Source: Alviniconcha marisindica | Lineage: Eukaryota; Mollusca; Gastropoda; Provannidae | Assembly (NCBI GenBank): GCA_018857735.1 | Contig: JABMCL010000998.1 | Coordinates: 67,501 to 131,500, forward strand | Direction of reading: 5' to 3' | Length of the DNA stretch: 64,000 nucleotides | Shown: positions 49,401 through 61,400 of the stretch, in pieces | Numbering within the stretch: the first letter of the stretch is position 1 | Layout: each line of letters starts with the position of its first letter | Made by a program: the position numbers and the translations under genes | Notes under the pieces: generated by a model | What the model was told of the DNA's origin: nothing | What the model saw: only the letters and a program-made list of their open reading frames with translations | The model's database searches: none

Positions 49401-52400
49401 AGAGAGAAAGAAGAGAAAGTTTGCGGCAGGAACCGACATATCTGTTTTAAGGGAAAACAACTGACACACCAGAAAGAGCGAGTATAATACGTAGGTACAA
49501 GTGGTAGCATTTCTTACTAAATCCCTCATAGTTCAGGAGCTGTGTGAGAGTCAAGGTGGCCGTCCTGGGCTGTCCGTCCTAACGAGCTTCTGGTTTCCGT
49601 GGACGTAAAGCTATACTGAACCGTGCTTCGGCATTGGTCTCAGCTTGTCCCTAATATGTCAACTGACATATGAGGGACATTAAGCAACACGACCTACCTA
49701 CCTAAATCCGTTACCACAGCATCAACTGTTCTCAGAGTACAACTCACGCAAACATTCAGTTTTTTATCTACTGGCTTGCTCCAGTTTATTCAACAGCACA
49801 AAGCTTGACTTCATGAGCCTGGAGATGCAGAAGACGTCTCACCTTCAGAGCGGATGTTCATCTCCACGAAGGGCATGTAGCCGCACACCTGCATGATGTC
49901 TTTGTACTCCCCTTCCCCAAGGCTGCGCAGCATCTGGCGCCGGTCTTCATCCTTCATGCTCACAAAGTCGCGCAGGTGACGTATGTTGCGCTGTTCACAA
50001 ACAAGATTGATTTTTTGGGGTCTTAAAATGGTTTCAATTGTAAGCTTAACTTTCAGACTCTTTCATCCTTTGAAAGTTTGCACAAGCAAGAGGTCAGACT
50101 GAATGCTTTTTAATCAGACAAAACAACCCCAGTCAGGAGAGTCCGTCAGTCAGTGAGGTGGTTAGTCAGCCAGTCAGTCAACAACTCCCAATCAGTCTGT
50201 CATTTAATGACTCCCAGTCAGCCTGCCAGTAAGACAGTCAGTCAGTCAATGACTCCCAGTCAGTTATCAGGAAGAAAGTCAGTTAGACAGCATGGCAGTC
50301 AGCTAGAGAGCAAGGCAGTCAGTCAGTCATTTAATGACCCCCAAAGTCGGTCTGTCTTTAAAGCAGTCTGTGAGCAAACCATAAAATAAGTGAGGCAGCC
50401 AGACAGTCATACAATTACCCCAATTGGTCCGTCCTTTAATGACCCCCAATTAGTCAGACAGTCTGTGAGTGAATTAATGATGCCCAGTCCCCCCAGTCAG
50501 TCCGCCAGCTCACCCTGCGAGTGGTGAAGTGCCGAAGCATGTCCGGCTGGATGTGCGGCAGCTGCTGCAGTGGACTGGCTTTCTCCTCCATGGCCTGTAT
50601 GATCATCTGACTCAGCTTCATCAGGTTCTCTATCGTCTCCAGGCGAGGGGGCTGGTGCACTGCAAACCAACACACACAGTGTCACACATGACTGACTCAG
50701 CTTCACATTGTCACACGAGTGCCCCACAGGGGGGGAGGTGAAAAGCTCTCAGCTTCATCAGGTTCTCTATTGTCTCCAGGCGAGGGGGCTGGTGCACTGC
50801 AAACCAACAGTGTCACACATGACTGACTCAGCTACATCAGGTTCTCAATCATCTGAAGGCAATGGGGCTGGTGCACTGCAAACCAACACACACAGTGTCA
50901 CACATAACTGACTCAGCTTCATCAGGTTCTCTATCGTCTCCAGGTGAGCGGGCTGGTGCACTGCAAACCAACAACCAACACACAGCATCACACATGAGTG
51001 ACTCAACTTCATCAGGTTTCTTATGGTCTACAGATGAGTGATTGCTCCATGGTCCCCAGGATGAGTGGGGGGGGGGGGGGGGGGGGACTACAAATTAACC
51101 ACCAATCCACTAAGTGTCACATATGAGTGATTTGTCTACATCTCTAGCTGAGACAGCTGGCAAATCTTCAAACAAACACCCAACAGACAAAGTGTCACAG
51201 ATGAGCAATTTCTCCATGATCTCCAGGTGAGATGGTTGGGTGAACTACAAACCAACAACCAACCCACAAAATGTCTCAGATGAGCAATTTCTCCACATCT
51301 CGCTAGCAACTGTTTGAACAAACACCCAACTGACAAAATGCCACAAATGAGTGACTCAACTTGATAAAAAACTAATAAAACTAATGCACTTTTATAAAAG
51401 CAATCCAACCAAACTTCACTTCAAAGCACACAGACTACCAAGAAATAGTACAATCAGCATCAGAATATCAAACACACAGACCTCTTCCAGACATTGCCAT
51501 GGCCACAAGACTGGCGCAGATGTTGATCATTTCGTTGATGAGGTAGGGGCACTTCTTCAGGATGTAGATCTGGTCTGGAGACAACCAAACAGAAAATCAA
51601 ATTTATTCCTGGAAACAATCTTTAAGGAATAAAGACACTCTGACAGCGTATCAGAACAGCTGAAATAGGTACCCCGCCAAGTCTGGTGGCAAAGTCTTGA
51701 ATCTGACCAATTGATACATTCATATTCAGAGAAGAACTACACACAAGGTGAAAACAAAGAACACAGTAATCGATACAGTACGCTCAAATACAAGAATGTC
51801 TCAGATTCAGAATAATCTACTTCTTGGGGGATTTGTTTGCTTAAAATTAACGAGTTTTTCACTAAATGTACAGAACACAAGTTAGTGACACTTGTTTTTT
51901 TCAAAGCTAAAAAAAGAGTTTGCTGCTTCAACAAAACAGCAGCTCTTATGATTACCACCACCTGTATATAAATCACTTTTCTGTTGTGTTCCGCAGGTTC
52001 TTTATTTCAACTAACAGTGACGATAAACGGTAAATAATGACCGATAATCAGTGACAGTCGTGGTAAAAGAGGCGTCGCCAACCTGCTTCCAGTGCATCCT
52101 TGCTCAGCTTCAGCCGCTGAAAGTGAGCGTGAAGCAGGACGCGAGTCTTGATGCTGTAGGGGAAACACAGAGGGCGCTCGCGGTTCTTCTCCTGGATGTT
52201 GCCCAGAATCTTGATCAGCTGCAGCACACAGATCAAAACATCACCCTGGCATCTCCAACTAAGCATGGTCTGTGGAACCCCTTGTGAGAGAGAGACCACC
52301 CTTGTGAGAGACCACCCTGCTTACAGACCACCCTGACAAGAGACCACTCTGCTGACAGACCACCCTGACATTAGTCTAGACCACTCTGCTGATAGACCAC

Positions 52401-55400
52401 CCTCATGATAGACCACCCTGACATTAGTCTAGACCACTCTGTTCATAGACCGCCCTGCTTACAGACCACCCTGACAAGAGACCACTCTGCTAACAGACCA
52501 CCCTGACATTAGTCTAGACCATTCTGCTGACAGACCACAGTCATGAGAGACTACCCTGACATTAGTCTAGACCACTCTGCTGATAGACCACCCTCATGAT
52601 AGACCACCCTGACATTAGTCTAGACCACTCTGTTCATAGACCACCCTGACAAGAGACCACCCTCATGATAGACCACCCTGACATTAGTCTAGACCACTCT
52701 GTTCACAGACCTCCCTGACAAGAGACCACTCTTCTAACAGACCACCCTCATGATAGACCACCCTGATATTAGTCTAGACCACTCTGCTCATAGACCACCC
52801 TGACAAGAGACCACTCTTCTAACAGACCACCTTCATGATAGACCACCCTGACATTAGTCTAGACCACTCTGCTCATAGACCACCCTGACAAGAGACCTCC
52901 CTGCTGACAGACCACCCTGACAAGAGACCTCTTTGCTGATAGACCACCCTGCTGAGAGACCATCCTGCTGACGACAGACCACACTGCTGACAGAGGAACA
53001 CCCTGCAGATAGACCACCCTGACTGGGGACCACACTGACAAGATACCACCCTAATGTGAGACCACCCTGTTAACAGACCGACTAAGTGGACCCAGAGTTT
53101 ATCTCTGCATATACACATGTGTGTGCATGCATGCATACATGCATGTGTGTGTGTGTGCAGCCACAACAAAAGTCTCAGTACCGACAATAATACCTGTGAC
53201 CCTTTGAAGTTGCACTGCAAACTTTGGGATTTCATCAACCAAGCTTACACACCATGTGATGTCTGAGCCCCCCCCCCCCCCCCTCGCAAAAAAACACCCT
53301 TCAAGGAGGGATTAACATTATAGCGAACAGCGTACTGGTACAAACCTGTGGCAGTTCTTCATTGTCGCTGGGCCTGTCCTGCACCTCTGTGTTGTGCATT
53401 CGATCAAACTCACAGGATGCTGCCAGAATCATCACAGCACCTGAAGAAACACAAGCAAGCTGACGACACCTGCAAATGATTTCATCATTGTCCCTGGACG
53501 GCCATGCTACCCGTCACCACCTGGAGGGACATATGTTACACTTTCGTTGTACATTGTATGTACAGTTTCCTTTTGTTGAGTGGTAAGAATCTTATCTCTG
53601 CAACACTGGTCATGATGCACCAGGTTTTTATCTAAGCATGCACACACATGGGTACGCAAACACAAACTGACTCACATACGTACACCACACACAAATTATT
53701 ATTAATGATCTTGCACTCATCAATGCCCTGAATGCTCACATGATACATATTAACCTAAATACAATATTCTATACACACATAGCGCAGTCCCACCGAAACA
53801 ATTTACATAAGGTATTGTATGGAAACGCACACACACACACTTTCTGTCTTAAAGATCATGATTGGATATCAAGCACCACCACTTGTTTTGAAAAGTTCCT
53901 TTGAAATCCAAAAGCCTTTAACTCTGTCACTGTGCTTTAGCTTGCAGGCAGCTATAAGGGGGACACTTTGAGACTTTTCATGCAAGATGCTGTGATGTTC
54001 TGATCAGCTGAAGTTGCTCGGGTGATTGGCACAGAGAACCCTCTACTGCCCAGCATTTGAGGACTCCCACTTGTTGCTAAACTTGTTGAACACAGTGTTG
54101 TCCCAGGAGAGGTACTAGCAGGGCAGGGGGACTGACATCCCAGGAGGTGGGGGCAAGGGGAATAACATCTCATGCTACACCCTCACTATCAGAATAATCT
54201 TGCACTAACATGAGCAGCGGCGTGAGCCATTTGAATGTCTTATTAACTGTGGCGGGCAAAACTACAATTACACAGTGTCCAATTACACAACCACCACCTC
54301 TGAAGAGAAAGGAGAGCCACAGAAAAAATGAACAGAGGTCCTTCTGTTTACCAGCCTAAGCATTACCGCTAGGCCAAACCAACTCCCACTCACGTTTGAG
54401 GATCATGTTGGGGGTCTTGTTGATGAAGTAATAGTAGAGACGCGTGGTGTCCAGCAGAACCTGGTCACTGCTGAACTTGATGGACCGGTACCACCATACA
54501 CCCTGGTCACAAAAAACAATACGTCAGTCACAGTGGACGCATGAACATTATCTCTGGGCTGAACTTGATGGACTGGTACTGCCACATGCCATGGTCAGGT
54601 AAAATAACAAAGATCAGTCACAGCAGATACATGGGCATTCTCTCTGGATTTGAAAGGTGAAAATGGTGACCCTGATGACCTCACACTCTCATCACAGTAA
54701 ACACCAAACATCAGTCACAGTGGAAGAATGGAAATTGTCTTTGCGTTTGAAAGGTGAGAATGCTGAACCTTTGTTGTTACAACAACAACAACAACAAAAG
54801 CTTCTGCAACTTATTTGATGTTTATTTTGTTTATACTGAACACAAACCAATTCACTGCTATGGTCTTGAATATCCAAAGAACCTATTCACATTTGACAGA
54901 CATATCATGCTAATCTGAGGATGTCAAAAGGCAGCATACCAACTGGTAATGAGAAGCAACTGGTACCAATGGCTGAAAGTGACCAGAACCAAAGGTTAAA
55001 AGCAGCTGGTACCAAAAGCCCAAAGCAAATTATGCCAACTGCAATATCACCAAACTGTGCGAAGCCTCTTCCAAAATTCACTGCTAAAAGAGATTGTACC
55101 CATCCATGCCCCTTTGGTTTCCAGTACTCACCACAACAACAGGGAGGATGATCATGAAGACCAGGCCATACACTGCCAGCACCTGAACAAAAATGGAGAA
55201 CAACTCAATCAGCCCTTCCACCGTAACATCTAAAGAGGAACAGCTAAAAATCAAACACACCTGTGTTGTGGTCATTTTTTTCTACTTCTTTTGACGAGGC
55301 TTAAATCCGCAGAAAACAAAACACATGAAGTACATCTAAAGCACGGCAATTTGCATTTTGTACACCTTAGTGTCCTGAGGCAATGAGCATTCCCCTGGCG

Positions 55401-58400
55401 AAATTTGGGTTACTTTCTTGCCAGGGGAAATTTGGGTTGCTTTCTTGCCAGGGGAAATTTGGGTTGCTTTCTTGCCAAGGGAAATTTGGGTTGCTTTCTT
55501 GCCAGGAAAAATTTGGCTTGCTTTCTTTCCGTGGGAAATCTGAGGGCCTGTTACTCAGTGTTAGCTCATTACAGTAAACCATTAACTTCCCTTTCCATTA
55601 AACAGCCACCTGATCATTCCAATTCCCAGAGATGGTCAGTTAATTATTCCATGGATTTTAAGATCCCACAAACCACACAGGGTCAACACAGGACAATCTC
55701 AGATCATGGCTGCTCTCGCAGGAGAACATGGATCCAGCTATGAATGCTCGGACACCAAAGCAACACAACGAAACAGCTCAACCAAATGCAGACAAGCATC
55801 CTACATCTCATTTTTCGCCACTTAAACGTTTTTGTAGTTTGAAAAAGGGGCTTACCTGAAAATGTGCATGTTGTGTTTCATCATAATAATAATAATAATG
55901 TACATTTATCATGTGCTCATCAACACTTTGAGAGCTCACATGATACATATTAACCTACATATGATATTCTATACACATGTAGAGCACAGTCCTACCAAAA
56001 CAATTTACATAAAGTAACGTACTACAAACACACACACATAATAAATAGTGTTCTTTTGAAACTTTTGTGTGTTTGCATCTGGTTCCATGTTCTGCTGTAA
56101 GACACTGGCCTGTCTGTAAAGAAGGGCCATGTGCAATCGGCCACTGAAACTCAACACAAGACTTACCCACATAGAGTTCTCCCTTTCCACGATCCATTTT
56201 GGAAGAGCAATTCCAAATCTTGTTGCTGCATGGGGGAAAAAAGAAGTTGTCTCTCAGTCACAGTCTTACCTAAACTAAAACACCAACTGTAAATGTAAGA
56301 CTAAGAGTGCAAATTTGAAATTGGCACTGATCTTACTTTTTCCCCCACGTAATGTAATGTAGAGGAGTATAAGGCATTCACACCTAACCTGAGGCTGAAT
56401 CACACAGTACAAAAACACTGAATAGTGCAACTGGTGGGAGAAGACAGAAATGGGTTGTTACCTTCAGGGCCATCAGGATTTCCATAGTCCTCCCAGTTTT
56501 TGCGCGACTCCTCATCTGTCAGACTGTCAAAGAGACATAAATAGATCAGTTGCATGCAGCAAGCCAAAGACAAAGTGAAACAGCAAACTCTCACTATTCC
56601 ATACCTCCCAGTCCCAGTCAAAACTGCATCACTTGTTACTTTTTGCCCCTCCAGTTCACTTGATTCAAAATTAACTTCAGTTCTTTTCAGCTTTTAGGAC
56701 ATAAAAATAATCATCAACAGTTAAATTTGCATAGTTTAAAAGACTTAAAAAGTAACTATGCTTTGAACTTATTACACAGGTAAAAACATTTCCACTTAGC
56801 TCACAGTAAATAAAATAAAATAAAAAACTAAAAAACGTCAGACTATTTACCAAGAAGAGAGGGTCTGTTTTTTGAGATTCTGTGACATACACATGTCGAC
56901 ATAAAAAATGTACCCTCTTTGAGGAAGTAGACAAAATACCATTATACATTTATTACTGACAGTGACACTGTGCAAATTAAATCACATCAAACTGTTTTAA
57001 GTGACTAATTTTCTATAGCTATCAAAGTATAGCTATTATAAGTATTCAAATATTACATATTTACTCATTTCAAGTACAAGTGGTTAACTTGAACAATTCT
57101 GGCATCAAATTCATTTTCTATGTAAAACATTCCCTTTATGGTCTCTGTACCAGTACTATTATTCCGTAACAAGACCTCCCATCTTCAGTTTTGGGCTTTT
57201 TTTGCAATCTTTAAAGAACACCATTTTGTTAAGAACTGCACTCCAGCCACTGCATAAGATAATCAACTGCTGTCACAATAACTACTTACGCAGCATAGGC
57301 TTTGGCAATTCTCATGAAACGTTTCTCATCTCCAGTCTCCTTGTCCGGGTGATAGATCAAGCTGAGTTTCCTGTATGCACGGCGGATTTCCGAGGTGCTA
57401 GCTCCCTGTAAATGATGAACGGCAAATAACTGACACTCCTGCTTTTAGTTTTACTGAACAACACAGACTCTAAAAACTTGCACCATTTTCAGAAGCAAAA
57501 CACAGGAAATGACTCAGTATTTCACAGATATCAACCGAGAGACCAATCCCTAAACATGTAAATATTATAAAGTGAATTTCACTTTCAGAAACATTCCTGA
57601 AACACTCATACAGCCACACATACTTACACATGATATAATATCACCAACTGGAAACACATATGAACACACGACCCAGCGCTAATCCACTGTGGCATACTTA
57701 CACAGTGGCACACACTCACTCACATTCGCGCACGAAGGGACTGAAATTCACCCATCTCCTTGATACCAGAATCCATAGCTTACAGAAACATCTGCCATCA
57801 ACTCTGACCCATACTATTCCTCTGTCTCAGCCAGTGGACCAAACTCCTAATTTTGTTTTGTTTCTGTTTCTGCTGCCAATCGTACCCCCACAGCCACCCC
57901 TCCCCCACCCCAGCAGCCTGCCTGTATTGGTGATTGTGTGCTGCACATGGGCCCATTTGTGTGTGTGTGTGTGTGTGTGTGTGCATGTGTTGGGAAATGA
58001 GGGAATGTATAACTTTTTCAAATTTATTTTATGTAGTACTAATAGTATGTTAATTCTTATCACTATTCTTGCTTTTGTATGCACCTTGTGCTGTTAAAAT
58101 ATTTCTGATAAGTAAGGCACTTACAAATTTCCATTATTTTTACTTACTCTGTCAATTTCCAGCTCCAGGAAGGGGTCATATTCCACATAGTCCAGCTGAA
58201 TCATTGACACTTTGTAAGCCAGCAAAAAGAAGATTAGCCAGCCAAGCACCAACGTTCCTTTTCTGTCAACAAAATAATGAATTGCATCACATTTATAAAC
58301 ACTCTATAATTAGTGTAAATGTCATCAAAACAGCACAGTTAAAGTGGCCAGATCTATGAAATTCACATACTGAACATAGCTGTGTGCAACTGGCAACATG

Positions 58401-61400
58401 CAGAATTTGTACAAATAGTCCCTATCTTTCACACTTACTCAGTCACTGTACTTCAGCTGTACAAGTAGCTCATTCACATTCACTGACTCACTGTATAGAG
58501 CTACATATACTTTTTTTATACTAGCACAATAGCAGTAGTACAAGCATCTCTTCACTTTTGACTGAGGCTGCACCCAACTTGTACACAAACTGTGTTGTTA
58601 TACATGTACAAGTTCTACAAGAACCTCACAAAACTTTGCCACCGGTCTCGGTGAAGGTCTGGCATTCATACACAGATGCACAAGAGTCGGCACTGTTACC
58701 CTGACTGAGCACTCTTAGCTGTAGTGTTTTATGTGTTATTTGATTATCAGGATCAAAAGCAATGACACAAAACACACAAAAACTCGTACACCTTCACCAA
58801 AGACCAGGAGTCCATGTAGGACAAAGCTTGTTCCCTTCTAACCTCTGCAAGCATAACCAGCATGCTGATTACAAATCACCACCATCAATGATCATGCTAG
58901 ACATTTTTCAAACCGATGTGACATCTATATGGTGGCGAAAATGGTTCATGGAAACCAGTCCGATAATCACTGTAACTGGTCAGATATGTGGGCATCCATA
59001 CTGCTACAAAAGCTGTACTAGCAAACACCCAACTCCCTTCCCTCAATCCCTGCCTAAAACACATATATATACACACACACACACACACTCACACACACAA
59101 TCCTTTCTCGCTGTGTTGCATTTTTTGTCTTTTTATTTTTTAGAACTGGTAAAGAAAAATAACTGCCAGTACATTTGACCAATTGCTGATTTTGTTTCCG
59201 GGATAAGCTTATCTTACCTGGTAAAATATTGGAAACAACCAGTTTATGTGAACCCTGATCCTGAGCGAAAACTAAAAGTGGTACTAGTCTACTACTCCAC
59301 TGATGCTTCTGAGTCTGACAGTGGGTACTCACAAACCATTTATACTCATACTAATTTAGTAATTACTACAAATATATTATTATATATACAATACTGAGTT
59401 TCCATACTCCTACCTTGAGTACAAGAAGACATGTACAACTGCAACAAGCAGCACATTGTTCAGTTTGACAGTTTAACAATAAGTACATGGTAAGATGTAT
59501 ACATTAGCACTGGTTTCACATACATCAGCAATGGTTTCAGAGTTGCATCTTCCTTTTTACGCATAAGAGCTTTCGTGCTGCAAGGCGGGCAGTTGCAAAC
59601 ACCCTTTTTCTTGGATTCCTCATCTGAAAAAGATTAACACATGTATACAAATAAAAGATTATCCAGTATCATACATAAAAGTCCAGATTTATTTACAGTA
59701 CAGTTTCACTTAATAGCCAATTGTTCAACACTAGCCAACTACTGAGTACATCAAATTACAAGTTCTGCTGTTAAAAAATTAAACTGAAACAGTGAAAGAG
59801 CTAAAACTGTAGAAGTACTGAGGAGGAATAATAAAATAAAAAAAACACTTAACCAGTCTTAAAACCCTCATTAACATTTGATCAGCTTGGCCCTCCCAAA
59901 CTTGTAAGCTGTATGAGTGTATCATAATTTACACGTGTGCTCAGATCAGAGCTCATTCATGTATGTGTTTATTTATACTAAAATTTCTGTATGTAAATTC
60001 TTTGGTGGTCTGATGGTCATAGTGTGTCTAATGCACATTTGGACAGTTAGGACTGAAAGGACTTGAGGGTGGCAGCCAAGGTCACATTCTCTAGCAGGTG
60101 GTTCCAGTCAACCATGGTGCATAGGATTTGGGAAGGAGAACTTTCTGCAGTCTGTTCTGCAGCAGGATGTTAGGTAAGACTCTAAGAGTCTAAGAGACAG
60201 GATGTGCATGTCAGGATCTTCTCCCAGTGGCTTGCTGTACTGGTCCATATCTGCTGTCAATGGTGACCCAGACCATGGTAGAACTTGCAGAAGTTTGCAA
60301 ATCTGGCAGTGGAAATGTCCAGTCCAGTGCTGTCAGCGTAGCATCCATATCTAGTGTAGATGTCCTGTATTAAAACTATTATCTGTGCACATGTTTTGGT
60401 CCCTCCCCTTTTTGAAAATAATCTAACCTTCAAATCAGCTGATTCTGCAGTAGAAACAGCACTGTAACAGTTCCAATACTACAGTACCACTGTAACAGGA
60501 TATTTGCCTATATCTGGGATTCCCTCAGTATATGAAAGAAGATGAAGAATGTTCTGTAAATTGTAGCTATATTCTGTAAATTGTACAGTATATAATTTGT
60601 AATCAGCTGAAGGTAGATTAGAACATATAAAAGGTTAAAAGGAATGCTAATTTAATATGACAACACAAAACACGCAAATTCTGGGGGCAAGCTACTTTTA
60701 ATTTTCAAACAACAAAACAACGGTTGCACTTAAACGGTGAAAAATAGAAATGTCCTTATTATATATATATATATATATGCGTTTCAGTAAATGGGAACAC
60801 CCCAGTGTTTGCAAGAATGTTCAACAGCTGGTTGGTCATTGCTGGTGCAATATGAACATTCTTCCAAACACCTGGAACACACCTATAACACAATAACAAA
60901 TACTGAAAGGAATAAGCACATTTTTCCATCTTTAATTGTTGTTTAGCTGTTGTTTTGTTGCTTCAAAAGGGGCTTACCCTGAGAATTCACGTTTTGTAAA
61001 TTGTATTGTCATATTACTATTAGCATTCCTGGTACAGCGTTCTTTTTATAAGTTTTAACCGTACATGTGCTTGGATCATGTTTTAAAATGCTAGCAGTAG
61101 CACTGGCCACTGTAGCTGTCTCCCTTATTTCAGATTTTATTGTAAATTTAAACAATTGTTTTAAGCCGATAACCTCGACTAAAAGGCGCCCCCCGAAATG
61201 TTCAGCAATGAAAAAACATTCCATCAGTGTATAAAAAAGGATAAGTATAACTGCTGTATATTCTGTACAGCCGGATACAGATTGACTATACATGTATGCA
61301 CTGAGTCGACGTGTCTTGTTGTCGCCAGGGAGTAGACCTTGGAGCAGAGACGCCCAACCACCATCTGCATCAGCTGCCAACAACAAATCACTCGATTGTC

